In this document: positions 32,772 to 45,907 of the stretch, one piece after another
How the letters are laid out: every line of letters begins with the position of its first letter
Position numbering within the stretch: the first letter of the stretch is position 1
Assembly: GCA_030435675.1 (NCBI GenBank)
Contig: CM059625.1
Location: 14,632,001 to 14,696,000, forward strand
Length of the DNA: 64,000 bases
From: Steinernema hermaphroditum
Lineage: Eukaryota > Nematoda > Chromadorea > Rhabditida > Steinernematidae
Reading direction: 5' to 3'
Notes under the pieces: model-generated
What the model saw: the letters and a program-made list of their open reading frames with translations, nothing else
The model's database searches: none
Told to the model about the DNA's origin: nothing
Made by a program: the position numbers and the translations under genes

Positions 32772-35700
32772 AAAATAGGTAAAAGGTAAATGTGAACCGC
32801 GCTCGATTAATTTATTGAGGTCGCCAACTTCGTTTTCCTAGCTGGTACAGTTAAATTCTCCAGGAACTTCAGTATGTTATTCGCAAAAGATCTTTTGTTT
32901 ATCGCTTGAGGTTGGTGCAGATACTGAATTTATACTTTCAGGGAAGATGGAGTGGTTTTTTGACAGCACAAAATCCTCAACCAACACTTGCATCTGTTTT
33001 GCAAGCATTTTTGACGAGGTTTGCAAAAACTGGCGGAGTACTGAATCCGGTTTCCTTCCATCCACATCGACAAGCGATATTTGGCGAAAACCCCTCCTCA
33101 AATAACAGAAGAGCATGTTGGTTCGGGGGTGCGTTATAAGTACATTCGTGCCTATCGCAATACAAGAGCATTCACCTCACTCTCAATTTCTTGCACTGAA
33201 GTCATATTTTCGCGTGTGTTTCACTCCTACTCTTCTGTTGGACTATCAAATGTTCACACATAAACAGCACTCCCCAAGGACTACTTCTCGTGTTTTATGA
33301 TGTCTGCCGGTCTTCTAAAGCCATAAACAGCACATCAAAAGTGATGTTGTTTTGATGTTATTGTCGCTTACTTTTGCACGAGACTAAACATAGCCATCGC
33401 TCAGATGTTATTTTTTTGTTCTACAGATTCGCTTCGCCCTCTCTTGAGAGTCACTGCTTTTCATTCTGCGGCTGAAACCCTCATCGGAAATTTAGGGTCT
33501 GAATTGTACTGAACTATAATCATTAGGTAATAAACCGCAGCAGAACACGATTTTACTATGTCAACACGGTACAGTCATCTTAGCCCGTAGGGAGGTATTG
33601 AATGAACACGCTTGGACATTAATCACCTCTCGTACTACTGCACATGTACTATATGCTTCGATCGTACTTGTGTTGTAGCACTTATGCGATTATGGATGGC
33701 TGCGGACCTTTGTCTTGTTGTGCTTACGTATGATGAAGTGTTCTTCAAAAGTCAAGTTAACAGTTTTTTAAGCAAAATAAGATAAAGGAAGCCAGAGCAT
33801 TTGCAGTTTGGTAAAAAGGGATTGTTTGTATTTAAAAGCGCGAGTGCGTGCTGAGGATTAAGTAGTCCTGCAAGCGGCAACATCGGTACTTCAAAGATCG
33901 ACTGAATCTGGTCGAGCATGGAACCTGTCCTGCCCGTTAATGGTTTAAAGATGAACCGGGGGCGTTACCTGGCAATGCATAGGCTTTCAATTGGTATCCA
34001 AATGTAAGTTGCGTAGGTTTTTGGTAGATTGAATCTTCAAAAAGCAGAGTGATCAATGCTTACTCTGTCTACCTGTCAGAATAACGCTCGAATGAAGTTC
34101 TGTAGATGAATCTACCTTATGTATGGACCCAGTTACTATCCTACCAACTAATGTGTATACTGCGAGTACCAGCGCAGTATATACAGCGCAGCCGATACTT
34201 GCACTATAGACGTTAGATGGTAGGATCAAAGCAATGTAGGAGCGGCAAATTCTAACATCCTTTCATACAAAAAGTATACAGCATGTCTATCTAAAGGTGA
34301 AGAAGCTAGGCCTTGTTTCGGAGTATATGTACATCGTCCTTAAGGAAAAGAATTTCCATTTTCGCTTCTCTACAAACGGCGAAAACTTTATTTATGTGGA
34401 ATTATGAACAGCTGCTGGCCATTTCTGAATGATATAATGCCCTAAAACCGATCTCCGACCTTCTTCTCCTCGGTTCCTGCTGCATCGATGCACTCATAAA
34501 AGTGAAGATGAACTATTACTTTTAATTACTTGTACTTTAACTAGCTATGAGCCCTTCTTGGACCTTCTTTCTATTGTCACCGTCACTCTCTCCTGTGTGT
34601 CTAACCGTGTATAATTCGTGAACCTCAAAGAATAGCTCAAATATTTGCTTTTTATGCGGTCGAAGCGAAAGATTGTGTTGCGATATAGGATATGCCACGC
34701 GAAATACTGACTCATAGGCGCATATAATTGCGAACGCTGCGTGCTGAGTAGAAGAAACTCGATAGTAATGGAAGAACGCTAATTTACATTATAATTGGCT
34801 TGAACGAGAGATAAGCGCTCGATAGATGATTGCACTCAAGTGTCAACGCATCATCATCATAGCCGTTTTTTTCCACAACTCAAGATTGCGACAAACGTTT
34901 TTTGTTCTTCCCCATAGTGTGGGTGTCTGTTTGAGTAGGTGTCGCGTAAATATAATATGAAGTATTAGTCGTTTCGCCCCTTTGAAAAGCTTCGAACCTT
35001 GCCGTGAAACATCTGTAAATGGGATGTCCATCGAATCGTGGAATTCGTAGTGTGACAGGGGCCTTTGCAAAACGATATTTGTGGTTCTGACATTCAGAAA
35101 TAGTAACTTCTAGGGCACTTTGTGCTCACGCCGCCAAGGGGAATACCCCTATTGGACCTAGCTTTCATGGCAGCTCTCAGGGTTATGAATATGCTTAGAA
35201 TGGAAGTGTAGTTCTTGAGATTTATTTCTTAATGCAGCCATAATCATGGTTTTGAGCGAGGAACTAGGGCATCGTATTTTTACCCTATCTGTATGAATCT
35301 TAATATGTTCCGGGAACTCATCGTCGATGAACGCCTATTTACACAGCACACCTCCAGATCTAATTCCTTCCCGACGGATTGTTATCCTCTATTGTTAAAA
35401 ACTGTGGGCGTCGACCCGATAATGAATAATCACGTGAAGGAAATAACGTATGCTTCCCACCTTAAAAACACGTATTTGTAACCTCATTGACAAAAATGTA
35501 TTTCCGTCATACGTTTTTAGTTATTAAATATCTCCACCCCCCTACACAAGAAAACGCTTATAAAGAACGTCCTTTCGCATCTGACGACCAAGGGATATTC
35601 TCTGGTCTCACAGCTGATGCTGATGATGCCCATCGTCTGGTGTCTTTTTCTTTTTGACACGTGTTTTGAAGAAGTGCCGTCTCTCTTCCGGCACAGTGCA

Positions 35701-37338
35701 AACTAGAAACACCATATGCGCCAGGGCTATTGCAACGCCACGGCAGATAGATGGCTTATCCCTATCAGCAACAGGTTTAGATTGATTGTTTGCCGATCAA
35801 CACTGTCTTATCAGCACGAGCTAGTCGGCAAGAAGCGGTATGAAGTGACCGCGTGTGCTACCAGTCGAAGCTCCTTATTGCCGTTTAAAACGACGTCGTT
35901 TTGCTCTGGCGGAGTAACTACCGTTTGTTGTTATTTATTGCCGCTTTCGAATAACGCTTTCCGCAAGGTTTTGATTTATTGGACAGCGGCTTCGTTCTGT
36001 GACAGAATTGTCAGCTTTACGCGAACACTGGCTCAGCATCACGTCAGTGAACTTCCCAAAAAAAGGTCGGCAAAGAGAAGTGGGAATTAGGGGAACGTGT
36101 AATTAACTTCCGATACTGCTTGATCGCGCTCTTTGGACGTGCGTCTCTTAAATTCATTTTGGTCTTATCAGAAAATGTGTTCTCAATTTATGAGCCGCGA
36201 GCGATTTTTTGATAAACCCATGTCTGCATAGTTCCACCGATAAAGTGCCCAGTCGATAAATAAGATTTTTATTTATTTTGAGCTTCATCCGGTAGAATTT
36301 CTTCTCCTTCCTTGTCCATCGTTCTAAGTTCGAAACGGTTCAGATCTTCATGTTTATTTCCATCTTTTTCAAATTTTGATGAATGCGTAAAATGTCCACA
36401 GAAAAGCGGTCACTTTTCATCTTCTATGGGTCATGATCAGGATCGCAGAAAATGAAATCGTAGCCGAAAGATTACCAATTTTCTCGATCGGAATGCTTCC
36501 ACACAAATTTGTTTTTATGTTCAATTGACAGACTTTGTGAAGCCCTTCTCCTATTCAAATCTTGTTTTTTAACGTCGGTAACAATAAAAAGTTTCTTTAC
36601 GCAAGGCTGTTGCTTTCGGAAGCGGAAGTGTCTTTCGATTGGCATGGCACATTTGAACTACGTATTTACATGTGTTCTGCAAAACATGTTTGCTCGATTC
36701 CGCCTGGAGGACCTCGACTCTTCTTAAAGTTCCTAAATTTATCTATATCTCCCTCGGTTGTCTTGTTGTGGTGACTGTAAATTGCGCAACATTTGCATCA
36801 CTGAATCGCAACTTTGCTGCCACAACATTCTTCTCTTTAATTTGCTTTTTCCTCGGAATACGTTCGGCTAGGTATGCAAAGCTCGCTTCGCTTGCTGCAA
36901 CCTCAGATGTCTAGACATGCGTCTGGAGCCTGAACAAAACATTTTTTAGCGCGGCATACCGAGTCTCATATCCGTGACTCTTTTGTCAGTCAACAACCGG
37001 CACTTCTTGTTGTCGTCCATGGAAGTTGCCAGAAGGATGCTAAAGACGTTGCTCGCTAAAGTCATGTCACGTTGGCGGGACTTTTGCGTTGCAACGTAAT
37101 TTGTTGACATTTTGCTGGGACGGGATATCCGAATATGATACACAACTCGACGCATATCCTTATGCGCACAATTTTTCTGTCTGGGCGGCATTCGTGCAAA
37201 ATGTTCGGCAAAACAAGTCAGTGAGTTTCGGATCTGCGCGTCCTTAATCGGTTCCGACGTTAATGTCTTTATCCTGTTTTGATCTATAACCCCTGGAATG
37301 CTGTTTGAGGTTTCTGGTCGTTCGAAGCTTGGGCTAAG

Positions 37339-37381
37339 AATCACATTGTTTTCACTTCTACTGGATGAAAACAATGTGATT
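37339..37381. repeat. perfect 16-bp stem-loop
   Basis: AATCACATTGTTTTCA and its exact reverse complement TGAAAACAATGTGATT flank an 11-base loop. No polymerase III box or precursor-like extension is apparent. Confidence 0.85.
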
Positions 37382-40300
37382 CAGTGTATTTTTGATGAAA
37401 CTTTTATATTTAATTTTTTGACCGTCTTATTGTATTATTGGCTACATACATCGTGGTTAGTTCCGTTTCATATAAATATGAAATATGGAGTTATTGTTAT
37501 GCCCGTCCTCTTCTAATAGCTATGGTGACGTGGCGCCTAAATGGACCTGGCCCCCTCCAACGTGTTGTTTTACTCGCTAGCAACGATGGCCATGGCGGAA
37601 GTTAGGTCAGCCCACTCCTCCAAGCTGCGTTGAAAAGCCACAAGTTGTTTGTTTTCTCTTTTTTTCTGCCGAAAATACCTGAAAAGAAACTGCGAGCGTT
37701 TAAAGTGAGCTCCGGAGTGCATCTGGTTTAGTTAACGAACCCAATTGTTTTGTTTTAGTCAGTTCAATTGTCTTGCTATGAGGGCGACCGTATCCCTTTG
37801 TAATTTGGGCGTTCCATTTGAAACCAGATCAGCGATACAGTAAACAACGACTTCTGTTTCACACTGTTCAATGTTGGCTCCGCCTACAACTTGATGCCGA
37901 GTATAGCGGTCCATTTTTGGAAATATTTACGTTCTTAACGAAACGTAATGGCACGCCAAAAATGTCCACCCATTTCTAGTCCAATTCATTAGTCATTCTT
38001 AGCGCTCAGGAAGGGTAGGTCTCCCTGCTGAAACAAAAAAAGAAGCGCATCTTTCCGCTTCGTCTGTCGCCCACTCTCATTTTTATCAATTGCCCGACGC
38101 CTAGTTCATTTACCCTATATACGTTCCTAATAAAAACACTTCGAGGCGTCTCTTTGCGGTTCTTAGAGTTCTAACCTCTTGTGCTTATTTGTACAGTTCT
38201 GTATGGTATTGAACTGTGAATTTCCAGCATCATTTTTCACTGAATTTCACTGATTCATAATTTGATCTTATATTCTTGGAATATTCTGTGTTTGGTCGGC
38301 CTTTGGTCAATGTTCTTGTTTTCTCCCGCTGTTTGTTTAGATCTCACAGGGTTGTTATCTCCATTCAAGACAGCGTTAATAATCATGAGTTGGCTATTGA
38401 ATTGTCTGCTAATAGCTGTACCTTTCCCCACTAGCTAGAAAAGTTCTATTTTGGGTGGATTCTGCAGAATGGGAGCGTGTTTACGGCTTTGGAGAAAGGC
38501 CTTATAGAATATTCTGTTGTCCGATAAGATGATAACAATATTTCACCTTTGCTTAGTGTCATGATGCGAAGGATTGAGACAAAGAGGTTAATTGAATGTA
38601 CCTCATGTTGCTAGTGTTTTGTTCTTTATTAAGGAGACACACAACCCTTTGGGCAGCACTGAAGTTGGCAGTTATTTAAGGAACAGCTTTTTTTGATTAA
38701 AAACATCGAGTTGTACATTCTTCGCACTTTCCACAAATAGGTCACTTCATTCTGTCCACACTCGGGCTATCTTTTGTTTCAAATTTCAGAGATCACCATC
38801 ATAAACTCCTCTTCTTTAGCAGTGCACCATGAATCAAATCCTTTCGGCACTTGCCACTTCTCTTATTAGCTTAACCTATACGAAGTTCTGCTTTTTAGCA
38901 CTGCTTTCGGGAATTGTTTATTTGGTCGGCGCTCATCTTTGTGCTTTTTGAAGGTTGGCGATCGGTGTGCTTTCTTAGATTCTGTGCAATGCAGAGAGTT
39001 CTTGTTCTTCACAATTTCGAGGCGATCTCATGAGATCCAAAGAAAGGTGCAAATCATCAAAATTAAGAACGGTTTTGTGACCACTCAGATTTAAGACATC
39101 AAAACATGTGGAGAAGCCACTCACGTCACCAAAAGGTCACGTTCCATTCATTGTCAATCCATGGTCTAGCCTGGAAATTTAATAAAACCCTAATGGTTCC
39201 GAGAAAGGGGGCCCTTTTTTCTGCACGTGTTATCTTTTTAAGTTTAAAGTTAACAGGCAGTGTACTTCGCTTCTACACCTCTAGCCTCCCCTCATCGGAT
39301 TTGTAAAAATAACACAAGACTGCACATCTGTAAAATTCATTTAGCACAGGTCTGTTACAAACATAGTAGATTTCAGACTTGAGCCTTCCATTCCTTTTAA
39401 CCTTCGAGTTCACTTATAACTTGCTCCAAAATCTCTCTGTGCTTATTTATTTATATATGTGCGCAAACTTAATTAAATCACCATATGTAATCGTAAGATT
39501 TTCGTGGTCAATAGTTCCAGGACTGCCGAATGTCCTCAAAAGCGACCACCGCTTATTTCGACATTACCATGTCGTCATTTCAAGGCATTAAGACAAGACT
39601 GGTTTTCGCCCTCCTGTCACGTCACTGCGTTTTTATCTGACTTTGCGAAAAACTGATGAGATGAATGCACTAGAAGCTTTTTCGTTTGAGCACATAACCT
39701 AGAACCGCGTACTCGAATGGGCTAGAATATGAACCTATAAGGAAACGTATTGACTCATCTCCTTCCGTGACGCAATACCGGGCCTTGTTTTTCTCACCAC
39801 GCTAATGGTGCTATTCAATGATGCCTCCACAAGCTGCAATTGTCGTCGTTCGCCAGGCCGTCTTCTCGCCGAAACGGACATAACACACAATACAGGTCCC
39901 CCTCATCAAGACGGCATTTTCGTTTATTTCGCGTTTGTTAAAATGACCTCGGCGCCAATAGTATCTCCTTGAGGTCTTTAGGTGCAGACGCCACATTGCG
40001 TATTTACTCTGCTGTCGGCGAAACGCTCTACATTCAGTGGGTATCCGCTTTCACCTCACGCCTATCATGCTATTATACAAATATTATACATATTAAGTGT
40101 GACTTAAGTGGTTGTGTGAGCGAGTGAAGGCGTCTTGTGATCGAGGAACTCCTTTTTCGCACGCTCTTAGATCTTGTTTAATCCTTGCTCTGTTTGATGT
40201 GGTGGACCTGAAGAAGTGATGGGATTAGTTCTATAAACTGCGAGGGATTAAACTTGAATTGTGCACTTTGCTGTCACTACATCACTGGTATGGCCTTGTG

Positions 40301-41080
40301 TGGGTACACTGTTAGAATCGAGTCTTCAAGAGGGCCATGATTGCGCCCTGCACTTCCCAGTGTATTGTATGTTTTAAAGTTCTCAGTATTCTGGTGACAG
40401 TGTAGTCTGTCAATGCAGTTTCTTTGTCAAGAACCTTGTTAGCAATAATGCAACTTGTGCTGGAAAAATTTATGTATGTTAAAACGGAGATCTCGCTACC
40501 CTATGCTTATCGTATAACTTAGACATTCTGACCGTAGGTTACAACCTCTATGCGCATAAATTTGCTCTTCTGCGTACCAATTTTCGCGATCAATAAAAAA
40601 TATATGTACTTTCACGTGTTTACTAAAACTAAGGCAATTACTCAGGACTCGTTCCCAGCGAAAATGTTGCTAAAATTATTTGCAGCGATTGGAGATGTCC
40701 TCTTCCGCGTTGACTGCCATATTCTAACCACCTGCTGAGTTCTTTGCTCATTTAAGCAAACGCTTATTTCCTGTTTATCGGTATCGATTGCGCTTTGATA
40801 GCATCTCTTGAGACAAGATCTAATCACAGAAATAAAGCGTTCATAAGGTGCATCTGCTTTGGTCTTTTCGTTGAATCTTGCATGCTTCTTTAGGTTTCAG
40901 ATATTCTTCTAAAGGTGCCATTCATAAAGTAAGATCTTGAAGATTTTTAAGTGCCATGTAGAAACAATCCATCTCACGGTCACTCTTTATTTGACGGCAT
41001 ATCCTTCGGTGACTTTCATGTTTCCAATGAGTCACTTCCATTGCGAATTGAGTTTTCTTGAATGCGTTCGTGCCAAAGTA

Positions 41081-41649
41081 GTTCTTTAATGCTATAAAGT
41101 ACAATAAGTATCACGAACTTACACATTTACTTCCAACCTAAGCCTCGTTGCGCTGTTCAGAATCGGTATCGTCATCCTTAAAAATCTAGACAATCTAAAA
41201 ATCTAAAATTTTAGATTGCCCTCAAAATTACTGCTCATTTTCAGCTGGGACTTAGGTGTTTATTGGACAGATAGATCTCTTACAGCCCTAACTGGTATCT
41301 GCTTATGCGGGACTGTCGGAAACATCAACAAATAAAAAGAGCCGAAGTTTTGTAATGAGGTCAAAAATGGGAGTTTTCGACCCGGAACCTCTCTTGTTCT
41401 ACGGTGGAGACGTCCGGCACCTCCCCAGGAAGAGCTCTGAGGCAGTGTAGTTAAATGTTGTATACCTCCAGTGAAATATACATCTTTATGCATAGAAACT
41501 AGCTCTGAGGAGAAAGCGACATTTTCAATATTCCAACCTAATAGTTCTTTAATGCTATAAAGTACAATAACTATCACGAACCTACACATTTCCTTCCGAC
41601 TTAAGCACCGCTGCGCTGTTCAGAATCGGTATCGTCATCCTTAAAAATC
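41081..41649. repeat. pair of 106-bp direct repeats, 463 bp apart
   Basis: 41,081-41,186 and 41,544-41,649 share GTTCTTTAATGCTATAAAGT through GTCATCCTTAAAAATC with about ten differences. A local duplication in non-coding DNA. Confidence 0.85.
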
Positions 41650-44600
41650 GTGTCGCCAAAAATTGGCAATGAGGTTCACTCCTATCCATATCCTTGTTGC
41701 GTTGCAAACCTAAGCATCATGTTGCAGCGCTGTCCCTAATTAGTCGCGTCGAACATCGAATGTTTACGGAACAGAACATGCACAAAAAAGACGGAAATCG
41801 AGATGAGAACGGAAATCTACTGTTTGATTTCGCCGCTTCTTCCCACGTAGGCGTTCCTGGGTGCCCGAGCACTCTATTTATCTGGACCTGTTTTTCCAGA
41901 AGTGCACTTAACTTAAAATAATGGAGATTCACACTGAAGATGTTTGGAACAACTGCACTCTGCGTCGTAGCCTCGTTTCACCTGATGATGTCAACGCGTA
42001 TTACCTGAATTGTAGGGATAAGCCTTGACGTCGGATCATGATACTCATGTATGGGATTTGCGATTAGCGATGGATTTCGGTTTCAAAATTCCTGATTAGG
42101 AAGTTGTCTAGACGTCTATAATTATGTTTTAGTTCGTCATATTGTACCGTATGATTACAGAAAAGTAAAACCCGAGCAGAATCGTAGCAGCTACGTCATG
42201 GCACCCATTTACATGGCAGTGCAATTAGCATCGTTAGAGATGTAATGAAAGTCTGCGATTTGTTTGTTTTGCGATATTGAATGTCGAGCAACAAGCAAAA
42301 AGAGAAATAGATACTTAGACTTTTTCGGTGCGTTGCGTCCGAAAACCCTTCATCCGACGGCTGATTCGATTTTTAGCCTTCCCGAGATCGGTTCTTTGAT
42401 TTTTGATGAATTGTCTCGGCTCGTCCAAGGCTTTGTTTATTTTGCTCATTATTCATGGGTTTCGTCTATTATCATTGTCTTTCCATACGAAAACAACGCA
42501 GGTTTCGTGTTGCTGTTCTCTTTTTTAATCACAACTCTGCTTTCGATTTCTTTCGAAAGTTCAGTACTAGATCCGGAAATCTAAAAAACGAAAACAGTAG
42601 CGCATCAACCGGTATTTCTAATGTTACTGAGCTCCAACTACCTAATGGCCAATGACAAATCTCTTCAATCCAACACAGTCAACCCATATCCTAGTATAGG
42701 TTCCACAACAGTAGTCTGTGAGTAATTTCTAATTCACTTGAGGACGTACTACGTGACTGAGTCGGAATGCTTAATGAACGTTTAAGAGTTAGTAGTATGT
42801 ATTTGGACGTTCAAAACATGGACGCTTTTCTAATAAAAATCAGTCAGATCCGACATATTAAATAAACCTTTAATTGGCTTGCCATTACTCATTTGCCACT
42901 GTTTACCACCTGACAATCAACAATTCCGATATACAGTTGATGCGCTAACACACTTTTCGCTATTGATACACTTCAGAAAGATTCGGATGCGATCTATTGT
43001 GATTGTTTGACTGTGTCCGGTGTCAAATCGAGCAACATTTTCTAGCGCAAATTTAAGACCTCCGCAAAAGTGCTTAGGACCGCCTCCCTTCTTGGCTTCG
43101 TTCCGCTCATATCGCCTCCAATGCGGAGGGCGCTTGAAACAACGCAATGAAGACCCAACGCGTTGACCTTCCAGCATCTCTGGTCCGTTATTAATATGTC
43201 AACAAAAGTCACAGAGTACACCTAGTTAGCCGAAATCGACTTTCTTACTCGTAGTCTGTCTCTTGTTTTGATCAGGCAAAGCGGGCGGTCCTTTTCAGTG
43301 CTCTGGGTGCGCAGTGAGCTGGTTGGGGTTATTAGTGATTAAATTTACGAATTCATTTGTCAATGCGCCAGTCGCTTACAGCTCCGCGTCGTGCGTCCAT
43401 TATTGAATTTGCTAATTTTCTGGTAGGAAACGATATTAGGCGTGGTTCGCGCAGGTATCTAGCTAAACAGCGACTGACGTGCGTGTTCCCTGAAGCCGAA
43501 GTGCGGTTCCGGCAGAGGTCAGTAAGTCTTTGATCCGTAGGAATTCGGTTAGAATGTTATCGTATATCCAATGCACTTCTCCTTGATTACTGTGAATGGA
43601 ATGGTCTCTTCCGGTGGTACTATGTGGCTTGAGATCGTGGCTCTTAAGAAGTTATTAAAGCAGCCATTCGTCCTCAAAAAGATAAATAAGAGGGTCGTCG
43701 AATTTTAAGAAATTGAGAAATTTAAAGACAATCAACAAAAATAGACTTTGATGATGTCCCTCAGAGCTCAATTTCTAAAAAACTGTTCCATTGATAAAGC
43801 TACAAATAGTGTTCCTTCAACGTTGTTGCGTCAACCGGATGCATCAATTGATGATTTCCTGGTCTAGAATGCAAGCACATTTTCGACTCAATCGCAGACA
43901 GTTCCTCTAATGGACGGAAGTAGACGTTGTCCTGACGCATTTACAAACGACATAAGTGTTTTGCCCGTGCTAAAGATGCTAATCTTGAGTCGTGTTGTCG
44001 CAATAGTTCCTTTGAAAAATCGCGTGTTATATTTTCACCCTTTTCGCGTGGAAAGGGTAACGACGGACTACCATCTTCCACGTTCAGTGACGACTACTCT
44101 CTTAATCCTCGTGTGACAATAAGCCAACGATGATCTGCATAATTTTATCTCAGCTGTCTACGCTATAAGCCTCTATGAAAGCGTAGATTTTCAAAAGAAC
44201 ACGACCGGCCTTTTCTATCAATATTTCCCGCGCTGAAACTTCTCGATTTCTTTAAAATTTATATTGGTCATCGTCCCTTCCCCCGCATGCATCCTTCGTT
44301 AATCTTCCCACTATATGAAGTTCGATATTAGACGTAAGTGTGTGCTCGTCTGAAGTACGGGTGATGCATCCCAGACTCTATGCCGAGGTGACCATTCACT
44401 TTTTTGGTTTCTGGCACTTCATGATTTCTGATCGGCCAAATTTGTGCAATTATCATAATTGAAACAAAAAGCGGCGTGAAGATGTTTGCTGAAATCAAAA
44501 ATCATTTCTTTCGCCGAAATCGGTTTCGCTTCTGTTTTGGCTAAGGTCCCGTTGATGTCATTCCGATCCATTAGATTACTTTGACCTCGCCGCATAATCG

Positions 44601-44965
44601 CTCATTTCTTTAACCGGAAACGCGCGTCACCCACATCGTCGAAAACATATTTCGAACGTCTGTACTTGCTCAACGCCCTCATTCCTAAAAATACGATTAG
44701 ATCCTGGTAAATTTATTACATTTAAGTTCGCGCTTTATATATCGCGTGGTTCCGGAATTTTATAAGTTTGTTATGTGCGCTGTGTCTGTCGAATATCCAA
44801 TTTTAGTGTCAACTTTTTATGAGGATGTGAAGCAGTCTGGGTTTATACGTTTGAACTAATAATAAGAACTTAGGAGACGTGCATGTATAACTTATGAAAA
44901 TAGGCAGGTGTTTTGGAAGGCGTTACTGTTTACTGGATCGCTTTCGAGTTGGCTCATAAAGGCTC

Positions 44966-45240
44966 ATGCGTGTACAAAAAAAGACAATACCACACCGTGG
45001 ATCTTCTTCTGGATTCGGCCGAAGACGGCATCCGAGCAAGGCGATCAGCGTGTGTTCGAGTATCGGAGAGGCGACGAACCTGAATCTCGTCGAGGTACAG
45101 CGGTGGGACCCAGCGGACGGAGCGGGTCCCATCCTCAGCTTGGCTGGAGACGTGGGTTTCGGAGTTGTGGAGCATCTTCAGCGGCTCCCATGGATGGAGA
45201 GGGTTAAGAGCTGCATCTGTTCGTGCCGCCACCCCCTTCC
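44966..45240. other. GC-rich island, possible exon of unknown gene
   Basis: A roughly 270-bp block clearly richer in G+C than the flanking DNA. It is open on both strands: + reading with EVQRWDPADGAGPILSLAG, minus reading with VPPLYLDEIQVRRLSDTR. Neither matches a family I know. It may be one exon of an unrecognised gene or a gene remnant; strand unresolved. Confidence 0.35.
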
Positions 45241-45907
45241 AAAAACCGAATTCCTAAACATACGGGCATCTATGCATATTTCTTTAAGAAACTCGCGACA
45301 TTATATGAAGTGTTTACTTCGCATCCAAATTGCCCTGGGCGCCAATTAGTGATGTTCTCTAAGAGCATCATCGTTTTTTAGGTGTGACCTATTGTGTATG
45401 CTCTGCGCCGTGTTTACCACAGTACATTCATCAGAAAGGAGATCTTGCATGCCGAGGCATTTGTAGAGATTGCTTCGCTTGCTGTTATTTTCGATCTATT
45501 ACGCTGGATGCACTTATTTTAAGGAGATACTCCTTGTTTATTACGTGTTTCTGTTCAGAGTCTGCATCTTGGGTTTACTACCTTATTAGACTGCAATATT
45601 CCTTATAATCTTGGGGATGATCCGACTTTTAAGAATTCAATTAAGCCACTGTTATTAGATATGATTTGCTCGAAGTTGACGCAATCTTATCGGTGGATCG
45701 TTAATTAACTCTGGCTCTGCAAATCTGAAACTACGTCTACGACCCGCTTGCAGTGCCCTTTTTTCAATGGGAAAATATTTTGTGCGCGGCTCATTTTCTT
45801 GTTGCTCAAAACTTAATCCAATTCGCTTCGTTTCAGAATCGACTCACCTACCACTATTTCATGTTAATAAGAGTTTCCACCTAATCTCTCGCTCCTCCGG
45901 TCGTCCG

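Larger units (their letters stand above)
32772..44900. other. gene-poor AT-rich stretch
   Basis: About 12 kb without a convincing gene. Open frames here are short, lack exon-like neighbours and match nothing I recognise. The least random-looking are minus 33,116-32,877, minus 37,374-36,946 (142 codons), + 42,264-42,584 (hydrophobic end) and minus 43,177-42,917; any could be an exon of a large-intron gene. It also holds the small hairpin at 37,339 and the direct repeats at 41,081 and 41,544. It may be intergenic DNA, or introns of the GPCR's neighbours. Confidence 0.55.

Noticed and set aside
36946..37374. 142-codon minus-strand frame
   Set aside because: No recognisable domain, no exon neighbours, and AT-rich non-coding surroundings; noted only within the gene-poor stretch.
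42264..42584. 106-codon frame with a hydrophobic segment
   Set aside because: Could be chance; no splice context, homology or signal for membrane topology beyond one segment.
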